Shown here piece by piece: positions 32,423 through 42,845 of a DNA stretch of 64,000 bases. The stretch spans positions 1,364,001 through 1,428,000 of the forward strand of contig NZ_CP108414.1 in the NCBI RefSeq assembly GCF_035978755.1, given 5' to 3'. Below the pieces are notes generated by a model. That model worked only from the letters and a program-made list of their open reading frames with translations. It was not told where the DNA came from and did no database searches. Numbering within the stretch: position 1 is the stretch's first letter; each line of letters opens with the position of its first letter. This DNA is from Streptomyces sp. NBC_01298. Lineage in GTDB: Bacteria > Actinomycetota > Actinomycetes > Streptomycetales > Streptomycetaceae. Both the position numbers and the translations under genes were made by a program.

Positions 32423-34126
32423 TCAGTGGTTGAGGATGACGATCACGGCGCCCCAAATGGTCAGCAGCACGTTGCTGATCGCGTAGGGGATCGTGTAACC
32501 GAGCGTCGGCACCTGCGATTTGGACTGTTCGTTGACCGCGCCGATCGCCGCCGTGGTGGTCTGGCCGCCCGCCAGGACGCCCATCAGGATCGGGAAGCGG
32601 ATCTTCTGGACGTGGTGGCCGACGAGGAAGCCGACCAGGAGCGGGATCAGCGTGGCGATGGCTCCGAAGAGCAGCAGTCCCCAGCCGGCGGTGGCCAGCC
32701 CGCTGGTGAAGCTGGGCCCGGCGTTGATGCCGACGACCGCGACGAAGAGGCAGAGCCCGAGGGTGTCCATGAACCACTGGGCGCCGGGCGGGACGTTGCC
32801 GTACGTCGGGTACTTGCCGCGGATCCAGCCGAAGACCAGGCCCATGATGAGCGCGCCGCCCGAGGTGGACAGCGAGATCGGGACCCCGCCCGCGGTGAGC
32901 GCCGGGATGCCCAGGCAGCCGCCGAGGAAGATGCCCAGGCCCACCCAGATCATGTCGGTGGCGAAGCTGGTGGGCACCGGCTTGCCGATGGCCTTGCCCG
33001 CCGGGTCGACCAGCCGCTTGGGGCCGGACAGGATCAGGGTGTCGCCGCGCTCCAGCGGGGTGGCGAGCCGGTAGGGGAACTCCGTACCGGAGCGGTAGAG
33101 CTTGTCGATGAAGACGCCGACCATGAACGGCTCGGCGCGCAGGTCCGCGATGGTCTTGCCGAGCTGCCCCTTCTCCGAGGCGACCACGTGCAGCGTCTCG
33201 GTCTGGTAGCCGAGGAGTTCGACGTCGTCGGTCTCGGGGCCGATGTGGGTGCGGGCGTCGAAGTCGACCAGGGATCCGCGCAGGGCGCTGACGGCGACGA
33301 CGTCGCCCGCGAGCAGGGTGGTCTGCTGGGTGTGGTCGAGGATCTGCCCGTCCCGGCGGACCCGGGTGAGGTAGATGCGGTGGCCCAGTGCCTTCTGCTG
33401 GTTCTCGAAGTCGTCGATGGTCCGTCCGACGAGATCGGGCCGCTGGATGGTGTAGGCCCGCAGGACGATCTCGTAGTACCCCTCGCGCAGGTCGGGGTTG
33501 TCGCTGGGCGCGTCCATCTCCTTGGCGATCTGGGCGCTCTCGGCCGCGAGGTTGCGCCGGTAGAGCCGGGGCAGCACGTTGGCCAGGAGCATCGCGCAGA
33601 GGATGGTGCCGAGCGGGTAGGTGACCGCGTAGCCGACGGCGACGAAGTCCTGCTGTTCCTTGATCTGGTCGGGCGAGAGGCCCGGCAGGTTGCCGATGGC
33701 GTCCTGGGCCACGCCGATGACGGCGGACTGGGTGAGCGCGCCGCCCAGCAGGCCGGCGCTGAGCCCCGGCCCGTAGCCGAGCATGACGGCGAAGCCCCAG
33801 GAGACCAGCAGGCCGGTGACGCAGACGATCACCGCGTTGACGACCTGCGGGAGGCCGTCCTTCTTCAGGCCGCGGAAAAACTGCGGGCCGACCTTGTAGC
33901 CGAGGGCGAAGAGGAACATGGTGAAGAAGAGGTTCTTCACGGTCCCGTCGATGGTGATCTTGAACTGGGCGCCGAAGACGAGTCCGACGATGAGGCAACC
34001 GGTGACGGCGCCCAGCCCGATCGCCTTCCAGCGCAGCTTCCCGACGAGGAAGCCGAGCGCGACGGTGATGAAGACCAGGAGTTCGGGGTGTGGCTGGAAG
34101 ATGTTCCTGTTCAGGAAATCGATCAT
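32423..34126 (-). CDS. aspT: AspT-type aspartate:alanine exchanger (first copy, adjacent to aspD)
   Basis: This 567-residue membrane protein has two sets of about five spans (residues about 5-165 and 385-565) on either side of two tandem RCK_C-like cytoplasmic domains. The AspT/YidE hallmarks are present: LGYKVGPQFFRGLKK near 78, GGALTQSAVIGVAQDAIG near 125, and in the second half GGALIMGLVFGWIRG and VGINAGPSFTSGL. Family members exchange aspartate in for alanine out. The gene precedes aspD by 57 bp, confirming the pathway. Its start ATG at 34126 lies 44 bp after the stop of the second paralogue. Confidence 0.88.
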   Translation of the reverse strand: MIDFLNRNIFQPHPELLVFITVALGFLVGKLRWKAIGLGAVTGCLIVGLVFGAQFKITIDGTVKNLFFTMFLFALGYKVGPQFFRGLKKDGLPQVVNAVIVCVTGLLVSWGFAVMLGYGPGLSAGLLGGALTQSAVIGVAQDAIGNLPGLSPDQIKEQQDFVAVGYAVTYPLGTILCAMLLANVLPRLYRRNLAAESAQIAKEMDAPSDNPDLREGYYEIVLRAYTIQRPDLVGRTIDDFENQQKALGHRIYLTRVRRDGQILDHTQQTTLLAGDVVAVSALRGSLVDFDARTHIGPETDDVELLGYQTETLHVVASEKGQLGKTIADLRAEPFMVGVFIDKLYRSGTEFPYRLATPLERGDTLILSGPKRLVDPAGKAIGKPVPTSFATDMIWVGLGIFLGGCLGIPALTAGGVPISLSTSGGALIMGLVFGWIRGKYPTYGNVPPGAQWFMDTLGLCLFVAVVGINAGPSFTSGLATAGWGLLLFGAIATLIPLLVGFLVGHHVQKIRFPILMGVLAGGQTTTAAIGAVNEQSKSQVPTLGYTIPYAISNVLLTIWGAVIVILNH

Positions 34127-34169
34127 GTGGGCGCCGTCCGGGTGGGATTGAGGACGTGGCGGGACGGCG

Positions 34170-35858
34170 TCAGGCGCCTAGGATCCCGACGAGGATCGGT
34201 CCGGTGAGTGGGAGCAGGAAGTTGGACAGGGCGTAGGTGATCGTGTAGCCGAGCATCGGGACCGAGCTCTGCGCCACCTGCGTGACCGAGGTGATGGCCG
34301 GGGTGGAGCACTGCTGTCCGGCGATGGCGCCGATCAGCAGCGGCTTCTCGATCTTCAGGAACTTGCGCCCGACGACCAGCGAGATCGTGGCCGGTACGAG
34401 GACCATGGCGATCCCGGCGAACGGCAGCAGGGCCCCGTACTCCTTGAGGAGCGGCCAGGCCTGCGGGCCCGAGGTCAGCCCGGTGCAGGCGATGAAGACC
34501 GCGAGCCCCATGTCCTTGATCGTGGTGGCCGCTTGCGGCGGGAAGGCGCCGAAGGTCTGCCGGCGGGAGCGGAACCACCCGAAGAGCAGACCCGAGATCA
34601 GGCAGCCGCCGCCGGTGCCGAGCGAGAGCGGGACCCCGCCGGCGCGGACCACGATCTGCCCGATGAGCGAGCCCATCGCGATGCCGAGACCGAGGTAGAT
34701 GAAGTCGGTGGCGTCGTTCTTGGCCACCGTGCCGATCTTCTCCACGATCCGGTTCAGGCCCGAGCGGGCGCCCACGAGGGTGACGACGTCTCCGCGCTCG
34801 ACGATGGTGTCCGGGTTGGCGGGCAGGTGCTGCTCGCCGCGGAGCACGTCGGTCACGTACACGCCGCTGCGCCCGAACTCCGGGTGGGTGGCGCGGATCT
34901 GGTCCAGGGACTTGCCGGCGACCGACTTGTCGGTCATGGCGACCTGCCGGGTGGCCAGCGGGGTGTCCACGCCCGGGATGCCGGGGGTCTCCGGGCCGAT
35001 GGCCCGGCCCGCCGCGATGGCCTCGGAGCGCCGGCCGACGACGAGGACGAGGTCGGAGAGCACGAGTTCGAGGTCCGGGCTGGGGGTGAGGTCCTTGGAA
35101 CCGCGCCGGATCGCCTCCACGGTGACCCTGCCGTCGAAGGCCGCTTCCAGGTTCCCCACGGTGCGGCCGTCGGCGAGGGTGACCAGGTGGGTGCGCCCGA
35201 CCAGGCCGGGCACCGCCTCCTGCTCGTCGCTCTCCAGGCCGCCGGAGCCGCCGCCGCGCATCTTCTCCCACAGCTCGCGCGAGGCTTCCGCGAGGTTGGT
35301 GCGGAGCAGCATCGGCATGATCTGGCTGGTGTAGATGACGATGGTGACCAGGCCGAAGAGGTAGCACACCGTGTACGCGGTGGCCACGTGGCCCTGGTAC
35401 GTGGTGATCTGCTCCGCGGTCAGGTCGGGCAGCTTGCCGATCGCCTCGGTGGCGGTGCCGACCACGGCGGATTCGGTGGCCGCGCCCGCGAGGATGCCCG
35501 AGGCGGTGCCGACGTCGAGGTCGAAGGCCTTGGCAAGGAAGTAGGCCAGGCCGAGCACGCTGACGAGCTCGATGAAGCAGAGCGCGAAGAAGCGCATGCT
35601 CTTGCGGTTGAGGTTGGCGAAGAACTGCGGTCCGGCCATGTAACCGAGGGCGAAGATGAAGAGCGCGAAGAAGATCGTCTTCACGTCGGCGTCGATCTCG
35701 ATCTTGGCCCAGGCGCCGAGCAGCAGCGACACGATCAGCGTGCCGCAGATGCCGCCGAGGGTGATCGGGCCCACGCGCACCTTGCCCAGCAGGTATCCGG
35801 CCGCGAGGCAGAGGAACAGGGCGAGTTCGGGGTGGTCTTGCAGCACACCCATGGGCAA
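34170..35858 (-). CDS. aspT: AspT-type aspartate:alanine exchanger (second copy)
   Basis: This 562-residue paralogue of the next gene has the same layout of two membrane halves around two RCK_C-like domains (QTSILARYIG-type text absent; look instead at TVGNLEAAFDGRVTV and RGDVVTLVGARSGL). Landmarks include LGYMAGPQFFANLNRK, LAGAATESAVVGTATEAIG, and GGGCLISGLLFGWFRSR. The two copies are clearly homologous throughout but far from identical, so the duplication is old. They may form a heteromer or have different substrates. It is the first gene of the unit; a terminator for the acyl-CoA ligase gene lies 62-89 bp upstream. Confidence 0.86.
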   Translation of the reverse strand: MPMGVLQDHPELALFLCLAAGYLLGKVRVGPITLGGICGTLIVSLLLGAWAKIEIDADVKTIFFALFIFALGYMAGPQFFANLNRKSMRFFALCFIELVSVLGLAYFLAKAFDLDVGTASGILAGAATESAVVGTATEAIGKLPDLTAEQITTYQGHVATAYTVCYLFGLVTIVIYTSQIMPMLLRTNLAEASRELWEKMRGGGSGGLESDEQEAVPGLVGRTHLVTLADGRTVGNLEAAFDGRVTVEAIRRGSKDLTPSPDLELVLSDLVLVVGRRSEAIAAGRAIGPETPGIPGVDTPLATRQVAMTDKSVAGKSLDQIRATHPEFGRSGVYVTDVLRGEQHLPANPDTIVERGDVVTLVGARSGLNRIVEKIGTVAKNDATDFIYLGLGIAMGSLIGQIVVRAGGVPLSLGTGGGCLISGLLFGWFRSRRQTFGAFPPQAATTIKDMGLAVFIACTGLTSGPQAWPLLKEYGALLPFAGIAMVLVPATISLVVGRKFLKIEKPLLIGAIAGQQCSTPAITSVTQVAQSSVPMLGYTITYALSNFLLPLTGPILVGILGA

Positions 35859-35919
35859 TCAGCCGCCCTTGCCGGGCGGCGTGGCGAATTCAGGGCATAT
35901 GCACATTCCCTCACCCTTG

Positions 35920-35947
35920 CCCGGTGAGCGAAGATCCGCTCACCGGG
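35920..35947 (-). terminator. Terminator downstream of the acyl-CoA ligase gene
   Basis: CCCGGTGAGCG (35920-35930) and CGCTCACCGGG (35937-35947) make a perfect 11-bp stem with a 6-nt loop. It lies 27 bp past the stop of the leftward ligase gene and separates it from the aspT-aspD unit. Confidence 0.85.
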
Positions 35948-35973
35948 TAGGGCCGTTCGTGTGACGGACCTTT

Positions 35974-37833
35974 CTACGAAGCTTCGTACGGCGCTGCGTA
36001 CTGCTCCGCGTAGAGCCCCTCGATCAGCTCCGCGTACTTCTCCCGGACCACCCGGCGGCGCAGTTTCAAGGACGGGGTCAGCTCCCCCGACTCCGGACCC
36101 CACTCCCCGGTCAGCAGCCGGTAGCGCTTGATCTGCTCGGTGCGGTTGAGCCGGGCGTTGGCGGCCGCGACGGCCCGGGCGACCTCCTCCCGTACGGCCG
36201 GGTGCGCGGCGAGCTCCGCGGGCGTTGCGGCCGCGGCGTCGATGCCCTGGGCCTGCGCCCAGGCCGGGCCGAGTTCGGGGTCCAGGACGAGGAGGGCGAC
36301 GAGGTAGGAGCGGCCGTCGCCGTGCACCAGGGCCTGGCCGATCAGCGGGTGTTCCTTGAGGGTGTTCTCCACGAGGGCGGGCGAGACGTTCTTCCCGTTC
36401 GAGGTGATGATCAGTTCCTTCTTGCGGTCGGTCAGCCAGAGGAACCCCGCCTCGTCGAGCCGCCCGATGTCCCCGGTCGGGAACCAGCCCTCGTCGTCGG
36501 AGGCGCTCTCCACCGAGCCGTCCGGCAGGAGGTACCCGCCGAAGACCGTCTCCCCGCGCGTGAAGATCTCCCCGTCCTCGGCGATCCGCAGCTCCAGCCC
36601 CTCGATCGGGCGGCCCACGGAACCCAGCCGGAAGCCGTCCGGGCTGTTGACCGTGCACACCCCGGAGGTCTCGGTCAGCCCCCACGCGTCCATGATGGTG
36701 ATGCCCCAGCCCGCCCAGAAGCGGACCACGTCGATCGGCATCGGCGCGGTGGCGCTGGCCGTCCAGACCAGGCGGTCCAGCCCGGCCAGGGTCAGCAGCG
36801 GGTCCAGCACCCCTTCCTTGGCCCGGGCGTACGAGGCTTCGAGCGCGGCCGGGACCTCCTCCCCGCGCTCCCGGTGCCCGGCCCGCTCCCGCGCCAGGTC
36901 GCCCGCGGCTTCGATGGCGCGCCGCTGCTCCTCGGGCAGCCGCCCGAGCACCGCCCGTACGGAGGCGGCCAGCTTCTCCCACACCCGGGGCACCCCGAAG
37001 AACTGCACCGGGTGCAGCTCGCGCACCGCGACCGATACGGCGGCGGGGTCGGCGCACAGCCGGACGTGGGCGGCCCGCAGGAGCGGGAGGTAGATGCCGA
37101 GGATCCGCTCGGCTATGTGCGCGAAGGGCAGGTAGCAGAGGTGCTCGGCGTGCTCCGGCAGCTCGATGTGCCCGTCGAGGCGGACCGACTGGAGCACGAT
37201 GTTGCGGTGGGTCAGGCGCACCCCCTTGGGGTCGCCGGTGGTGCCCGAGGTGTAGACGACGGTGAGCGGGTCCTCGGAGCGGGTCTCCCGCCAGGCCTTC
37301 TCGAAGGCCTCGGAGCGGTGCAGGTGCACGCCGCCGGCGTACACCGACGCGTAGGTCGAGTGCGGGCCCGCTTCGGGGGCCTCGGCCACGACGAGCCGTT
37401 CGAGCGGGGTCGCCGGATCGGCCAGCAGCGGCTCCCACCGGGCCAGCTCCCGGGCGCCCTCGACCACGGCGAGCCGGGCCCGGCTGTGGCGGGCTATGTG
37501 GGCGATCTGCTCGGGCGCGGAGGTCCCGTACACGGTGACGGGGACGGCGCCGAGGTGGACCAGGGCGAGGTCGGTGAGCCAGTGCTCGGGGCGGTTGCCC
37601 ATCATCAGCAGGACGTGCTCGCCGCGTCCGACGCCGAGGGAGGCGTAGCCGGCGGCGAGGACGGCCACCTTGCGGCGGACGTCCGACCAGCTGAGGGTGG
37701 TCCAGGCCGTGCCGTCGGGGCCCTCGCGCCACGAGAGGGCGGGAAGATCACCGTGTTCGGCGGCGTTGCGCGCCAGCAGGGCGGGCAGGGTGAGCTCTTC
37801 AGCAGGTGCGGGCAGTCGCAGTTTCGTGGGCAT
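35974..37833 (-). CDS. Long-chain acyl-CoA synthetase (AMP-binding, FadD15 type)
   Basis: This 619-residue adenylate-forming enzyme has the P-loop motif TVVYTSGTTGDPKGVRLTH near residue 195, IMDAWGLTETSG near 390 (adenine/carboxylate site), GEIFTRGETVFGGYL near 430, TGDIGRLDEAGFLWLTDRKK near 465, and the catalytic C-terminal Lys region SLKLRRRVVREKYAELIE near 595. The length and the Trp-rich N-terminus (WTTLSWSDVRRK) match long-chain ligases rather than acetyl-CoA synthetase. ATG 37833 has AAGGAG at 8 nt. It is divergent from the MerR gene (98 bp), which may control it. Confidence 0.9.
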   Translation of the reverse strand: MPTKLRLPAPAEELTLPALLARNAAEHGDLPALSWREGPDGTAWTTLSWSDVRRKVAVLAAGYASLGVGRGEHVLLMMGNRPEHWLTDLALVHLGAVPVTVYGTSAPEQIAHIARHSRARLAVVEGARELARWEPLLADPATPLERLVVAEAPEAGPHSTYASVYAGGVHLHRSEAFEKAWRETRSEDPLTVVYTSGTTGDPKGVRLTHRNIVLQSVRLDGHIELPEHAEHLCYLPFAHIAERILGIYLPLLRAAHVRLCADPAAVSVAVRELHPVQFFGVPRVWEKLAASVRAVLGRLPEEQRRAIEAAGDLARERAGHRERGEEVPAALEASYARAKEGVLDPLLTLAGLDRLVWTASATAPMPIDVVRFWAGWGITIMDAWGLTETSGVCTVNSPDGFRLGSVGRPIEGLELRIAEDGEIFTRGETVFGGYLLPDGSVESASDDEGWFPTGDIGRLDEAGFLWLTDRKKELIITSNGKNVSPALVENTLKEHPLIGQALVHGDGRSYLVALLVLDPELGPAWAQAQGIDAAAATPAELAAHPAVREEVARAVAAANARLNRTEQIKRYRLLTGEWGPESGELTPSLKLRRRVVREKYAELIEGLYAEQYAAPYEAS

Positions 37834-37883
37834 GGGCAGCTCCTTGCCGTTTCACATCGTTGGTGCGACAGCAATACTGTTGA

Positions 37884-37896
37884 ACACGAACCGTGT
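37884..37896. promoter_or_regulatory. Palindromic operator candidate between the ligase and MerR genes
   Basis: ACACG (37884-37888) and CGTGT (37892-37896) form an inverted repeat around AAC, in the 97-bp gap between the divergent acyl-CoA ligase and MerR genes. It is a plausible site for the MerR-family regulator. Confidence 0.4.
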
Positions 37897-37930
37897 CGGC
37901 GTGCTGATCAGAGAGCAAGGCGGAGAGCCC

Positions 37931-38707
37931 ATGACCACCCAGGCACCGGAGCCGGCGTCGCTGACCGTCGACGAACTGGCGGCCAGGGCGGGTGTGACCG
38001 TCCGCACCGTACGGTTCTACAGCACCCGCGGGCTTTTGCCCCCTCCCGTGATCGGACCCCGTCGGGTGGGCCGTTACGGGCCGGAGCACCTGTCCCGCCT
38101 CGCGCTCATCGAGGAGTTGCAGCACCAGGGCATGACCCTCTCCGCCATCGAGCGCTACCTCGACGCCCTGCCCGACGACCTGAGTGCGCACGATCTGGCC
38201 ATCCACCGCGCGCTGGTGGCGACCTGGGCCCCGGACGCGGCGCTGGACTCCTCCCGCGCGGAGCTGGAGAAGCGGGCCGGGCGGACGCTGACGGAGACCG
38301 ACATCCGGCGGCTGACGGCCATGAACGTGCTGACGCCGACCCCGGAGGGCTTCCGGGTGGACGTGGGACTGCTGCGGCTCGGGGTCGCGCTGCTCGACGT
38401 GCCGATCGCCCACGAGACGATCCTGGCCGCGCGCGAGGTGCTGCTCGGCCACGCGCGGACGGCGGCGCACCAACTGACCGCGCTGTTCCGGGACGAGGTG
38501 TGGGGGCCGTTCACGGAGGGCGAGAGCGATCCGGAGCGGGTGGAGTCGATGAAGGCGCTCTCCGCGCACATGCAGCCGATGGTGGTACAGGCCCTGGTGA
38601 CCGCGTTCCAGCGCTCGCTGAAGGAGGAACTGCGGGCTGCCTTCGTCTCGGAGCCGGTAGGTTCAGGCCATGGCGATGATCTACGCAACCACCATGAAGC
38701 CCGGTAA
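37931..38707 (+). CDS. MerR family transcriptional regulator
   Basis: This 258-residue protein has an N-terminal MerR winged helix-turn-helix: LTVDELAARAGVTVRTVRFY at about residues 12-31, then RGLLPPPVIGPRRVGRYG and HLSRLALIEELQHQGMTLSA, followed by a dimerisation helix. A C-terminal region of about 150 residues lacks the Cys motif of metal sensors and may bind an acyl or other ligand. ATG 37931 is chosen because the HTH begins directly after it; GGAGAGCCC precedes it. Divergent to the long-chain acyl-CoA ligase, it is a good candidate regulator of fatty-acid use. It overlaps the following gene by 38 nt. Confidence 0.85.
   Translation: MTTQAPEPASLTVDELAARAGVTVRTVRFYSTRGLLPPPVIGPRRVGRYGPEHLSRLALIEELQHQGMTLSAIERYLDALPDDLSAHDLAIHRALVATWAPDAALDSSRAELEKRAGRTLTETDIRRLTAMNVLTPTPEGFRVDVGLLRLGVALLDVPIAHETILAAREVLLGHARTAAHQLTALFRDEVWGPFTEGESDPERVESMKALSAHMQPMVVQALVTAFQRSLKEELRAAFVSEPVGSGHGDDLRNHHEAR
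38658..38663 (+). promoter_or_regulatory. -10 element inside the MerR gene, leaderless start
   Basis: TAGGTT ends 6 nt before the ATG at 38670 and lies within the 3' end of the MerR coding region. The downstream gene could thus have its own leaderless transcript. Confidence 0.45.
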
Positions 38708-39341
38708 GACGGAGCTTCTGACAGCCTGGCTTCCGACGCGGCCGTGGTACGCGTCCACCGGACAGACCCCCGAGCTCGACCGCTCGGGCGGGTTCCGGCT
38801 CGATGACCCCGAGGGCGAGGTCGGCATCGAGTTCATGGTGCTCACCGACCGATCGGGCGGCCGGGAAACCTCCTACCTCGTGCCCCTGACCTACCGCGGC
38901 GCCCCGCTGGAGGGCGCCGGGGCCGCTCTCGTGGGCACCTCCGAGCACGGGGTGCTCGGCACCCGCTGGATCTACGACGGCGCCCACGACCCGGTGCTCG
39001 TGGGCCAGTTGCTCGCGCTGATCGAGGGCCGCGCCGTGGCGCAGGACCAGTGCGACAGCGGTACCACCGACCCCTCGGTCACCGCCTGGTACGAGGGCCC
39101 GGGGCTCCCGGCGGCCCTCCAGGGGCGGCCGGAAGTCACCGACACCGCGCGGGGCACCGAGGTGCGCCTGCCGGGCACCCCGGCGCTGGCCCTCGCGCGC
39201 GTCCTGCGGCCCGGGGATTCGGGGCCGCGGGACGCCTCGGCGGCCGTCGGCCGGCTCACGGCCGGCTGGACCACGCCGGACGGGGCGGCGTACCGGGGCG
39301 TGTTCGCGGAGCTGCACACCGCCGGCGACGCCGCCTCCTGA
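38670..39341 (+). CDS. Maltokinase N-terminal cap-like domain protein
   Basis: This 223-residue protein (MAMIYATTMKPGKTELLTAW...) matches the N-terminal cap domain of maltokinase / trehalose synthase fusions. WLPTRPWYA lies near residue 21, GGFRLDDPEGEVGIEFMVL near 41 and YLVPLTYRGAPLEG near 71, with a following variable region to about 220. The kinase domain itself is absent, so this is a stand-alone cap that probably has no phosphotransfer activity. The gene overlaps the MerR gene by 38 nt and ends 24 bp before the convergent beta-oxidation gene. Role unknown; possibly binding of carbohydrate or a metabolite. Confidence 0.72.
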   Translation: MAMIYATTMKPGKTELLTAWLPTRPWYASTGQTPELDRSGGFRLDDPEGEVGIEFMVLTDRSGGRETSYLVPLTYRGAPLEGAGAALVGTSEHGVLGTRWIYDGAHDPVLVGQLLALIEGRAVAQDQCDSGTTDPSVTAWYEGPGLPAALQGRPEVTDTARGTEVRLPGTPALALARVLRPGDSGPRDASAAVGRLTAGWTTPDGAAYRGVFAELHTAGDAAS

Positions 39342-39365
39342 TCCTGGTCCCGCTCCTCGCTCCCC

Positions 39366-41546
39366 TCAGACCGTTCGGTCCGCGTACGTCTCTCCCCGCC
39401 CGGCCTTCTCCACCAGGGAGGCGGGCGGGGCGAAACGCTCGCCGTACTTCTCGGCCAGCTCGCGGGCCCGGGCCACGAACCCGGCCGGGCCGCCCTCGTA
39501 GCCGTTGATGTACTGGATCACGCCGCCGGTCCAGGCCGGGAAGCCGATGCCCATGATGGAGCCGATGTTGGCGTCGGCGTACGAGGTGAGGACCCCCTCG
39601 TCGAAGCAGCGGACGGTGTCCAGCGCCTCGGAGAAGAGCATCCGCTCCTTCATGTCCTCGAACGGGATCGCGTACCCGTCCTTGGTGAAGTGCTCCCGCA
39701 GCCCCGGCCAGATCCCGGCGCGCTTGCCGCTCTCGTCGTACGCGTAGAACCCGCCGCCGCCGCTGCGCCCGGGGCGCCCGAACTCGTCGACCATCCGGTC
39801 GATGACGGTGTCGGCCGGGTGCTCCGGCCAGTCCCGGCCCTCGGCCTCGAAGGCCTTGCGGGTCTCGTTGCGGATCTTGCGGGGCAGCGTGAGGGTCAGC
39901 TCGTCCATCAGGGAGAGCACCTTGGCCGGATATCCGGCCTGGGCCGCGGCCTGCTCGATGGAGGCGGGCTCGATGCCCTCGCCGACCATGGCGACGCCCT
40001 CGTTGATGAACTGGCCGATGACCCGCGAGGTGAAGAACCCGCGCGAGTCGTTGACCACGATCGGGGTCTTGTTGATCTGCCGTACGAGGTCGAAGGCGCG
40101 GGCGATGGCCTCGTCCCCGGTGCGCTCGCCCTTGATGATCTCGACCAGCGGCATCTTGTCCACGGGCGAGAAGAAATGCAGTCCGATGAAGTCGGCGGGC
40201 CGCGAAACCCCTTCCGCGAGGCCCGTGATGGGCAGCGTGGAGGTGTTGGAGCAGAGCAGCGCGTCGGGGGTGAGGTACTCCTGGATCTCCTGGAACACCT
40301 TGTGCTTGAGGGCGGTGTCCTCGAAGACGGCCTCGATGACGGCGTCGCAGCCCGCCAGGTCGGACGGCTCGGCGGTCGGGGTGATCCGGGCGAGCAGTTC
40401 GGCGCGCTTGGCCTCGGTGGTGCGGCCCCGGGACAGTGCCTTGTCGAGCAGCTTCTCGGAGTACGCCTTGCCCTTGGCGGCGGCCTCGGGGGTGACGTCC
40501 TTCAGCACCACCTCGATGCCCGCGCGGGCGCAGGAGTAGGCGATGCCCGCGCCCATCATGCCGGCGCCGAGGACCGCGACCTTGGAGACCTTGCGGGGTG
40601 CCACGCCCTGCGGGCGGCTGCGGCCGGCGTTGACGGCCTGGAGGTCGAAGAAGAACGCCTGGATCATGTTCTTGGCGGTCTGCCCGGTGACCAGCTCGGT
40701 GAAGTAGCGGGCCTCGATGGTCAGCGCGGTCTCGAAGTCCACCTGGGCGCCTTCGACGGCGCAGGCCAGGATGTTGCGCGGGGCCGGGTACGGGGCCCCG
40801 TTCAGCTGCTTCTTCAAGTTGGCCGGGAAGGCCGGGAGGTTGGCGGCGAACCGCGGGGTGGACGGCGTACCGCCCGGGATCTTGTAGCCGGGGACGTCCC
40901 ACGGCTGCTTCGATTCCGGGTTCGCGTCGATGAAGGCGTGCGCCTTGGCGAGCATCTCCTCGGGCGTGGCGGCCAGTTCGTGCACCAGACCGTTGTCCAG
41001 GGCGCGCTGGGGGGTGTACTGGGTCCCCTGCAGCAGCACCTTGAGGAGCGCGTCGGCGATGCCCATCAGGCGGACGGTCCGGGTGACGCCGCCGCCGGCC
41101 GGGAGCAGGCCGAGGGTGACCTCGGGCAGGCCGAGCCGGGAGCCGGGCGCGTCGAGGGCCACCCGGTGGTGGGAGGCCAGGCAGATCTCGTAACCGCCGC
41201 CGAGGGCCGTACCGTTGATGGCGGCGACGACGGGCTTGCCGAGGGTCTCGATGCGGCGCAGCGAGGCCTTGATGGCGGTGCCGGTGTCGAAGGCCAGCCG
41301 GGCATCCTCGGGGCGCAGCCGGATCATGTCCTTGAGGTCGCCGCCCGCGAAGAAGGTCTTCTTGGCGGAGGTGAAGATGATGCCGCGGATGGAGTCCTTC
41401 TCGGCCTCGGCGCGCTCCGCGATCCGGGCGATGGAGTCCTTGAAGGCCTGGTTCATCGTGTTGGCGGACTGGTTCGGGTCGTCGAGGACCAGGGTGACGA
41501 CGCCGGTCTCGTCCTGTTCCCAGCGGATCGTGGTGGACTCGCTCAT
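39366..41546 (-). CDS. Bifunctional enoyl-CoA hydratase / 3-hydroxyacyl-CoA dehydrogenase (FadB/FadJ type)
   Basis: This 726-residue fatty-acid oxidation enzyme has an N-terminal crotonase half with oxyanion motifs TFFAGGDLKDM near 65 and NGTALGGGYEICLASHHR near 108, and hydratase Glu residues in the SRLGLPEVTLGLLPAGGG segment. The NAD-binding 3-hydroxyacyl-CoA dehydrogenase domain starts near 325 (VAVLGAGMMGAGIAYSCARAG), with SNTSTLPIT, HFFSPVDKMPLVEI (catalytic His) and a C-terminal domain to residue 726. The ATG at 41546 is preferred over the TTG at 41555. It lies directly downstream of the thiolase gene (55-bp G-rich gap), the usual FadAB order. Confidence 0.92.
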   Translation of the reverse strand: MSESTTIRWEQDETGVVTLVLDDPNQSANTMNQAFKDSIARIAERAEAEKDSIRGIIFTSAKKTFFAGGDLKDMIRLRPEDARLAFDTGTAIKASLRRIETLGKPVVAAINGTALGGGYEICLASHHRVALDAPGSRLGLPEVTLGLLPAGGGVTRTVRLMGIADALLKVLLQGTQYTPQRALDNGLVHELAATPEEMLAKAHAFIDANPESKQPWDVPGYKIPGGTPSTPRFAANLPAFPANLKKQLNGAPYPAPRNILACAVEGAQVDFETALTIEARYFTELVTGQTAKNMIQAFFFDLQAVNAGRSRPQGVAPRKVSKVAVLGAGMMGAGIAYSCARAGIEVVLKDVTPEAAAKGKAYSEKLLDKALSRGRTTEAKRAELLARITPTAEPSDLAGCDAVIEAVFEDTALKHKVFQEIQEYLTPDALLCSNTSTLPITGLAEGVSRPADFIGLHFFSPVDKMPLVEIIKGERTGDEAIARAFDLVRQINKTPIVVNDSRGFFTSRVIGQFINEGVAMVGEGIEPASIEQAAAQAGYPAKVLSLMDELTLTLPRKIRNETRKAFEAEGRDWPEHPADTVIDRMVDEFGRPGRSGGGGFYAYDESGKRAGIWPGLREHFTKDGYAIPFEDMKERMLFSEALDTVRCFDEGVLTSYADANIGSIMGIGFPAWTGGVIQYINGYEGGPAGFVARARELAEKYGERFAPPASLVEKAGRGETYADRTV

Positions 41547-41565
41547 GGTTCGCAACTTCCGTGTC

Positions 41566-41588
41566 GGGGGTGGGATCAGGGATCGGGG
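41566..41588 (+). other. G-quadruplex-like motif between thiolase and FadB-type gene
   Basis: The plus strand reads G5-T-G3-ATCA-G3-ATC-G4 at 41566-41588, fitting the G3+N1-7 rule. Because the genes are on the minus strand, the mRNA carries the C-rich complement. Confidence 0.6.
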
Positions 41589-41601
41589 ATCAGGACGGGG
41601 T

Positions 41602-42816
<1,215 letters not shown>

Positions 42817-42845
42817 TGGTCAAGCCTTTCGGGGGTGCGGAGGCA

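Noticed and set aside
30708..33998. 1096-codon leftward frame joining aspD with upstream sequence
   Set aside because: The part beyond 32366 is the antisense-like off-frame of aspT; aspD has its own ribosome site and the usual AspD length from 32366.
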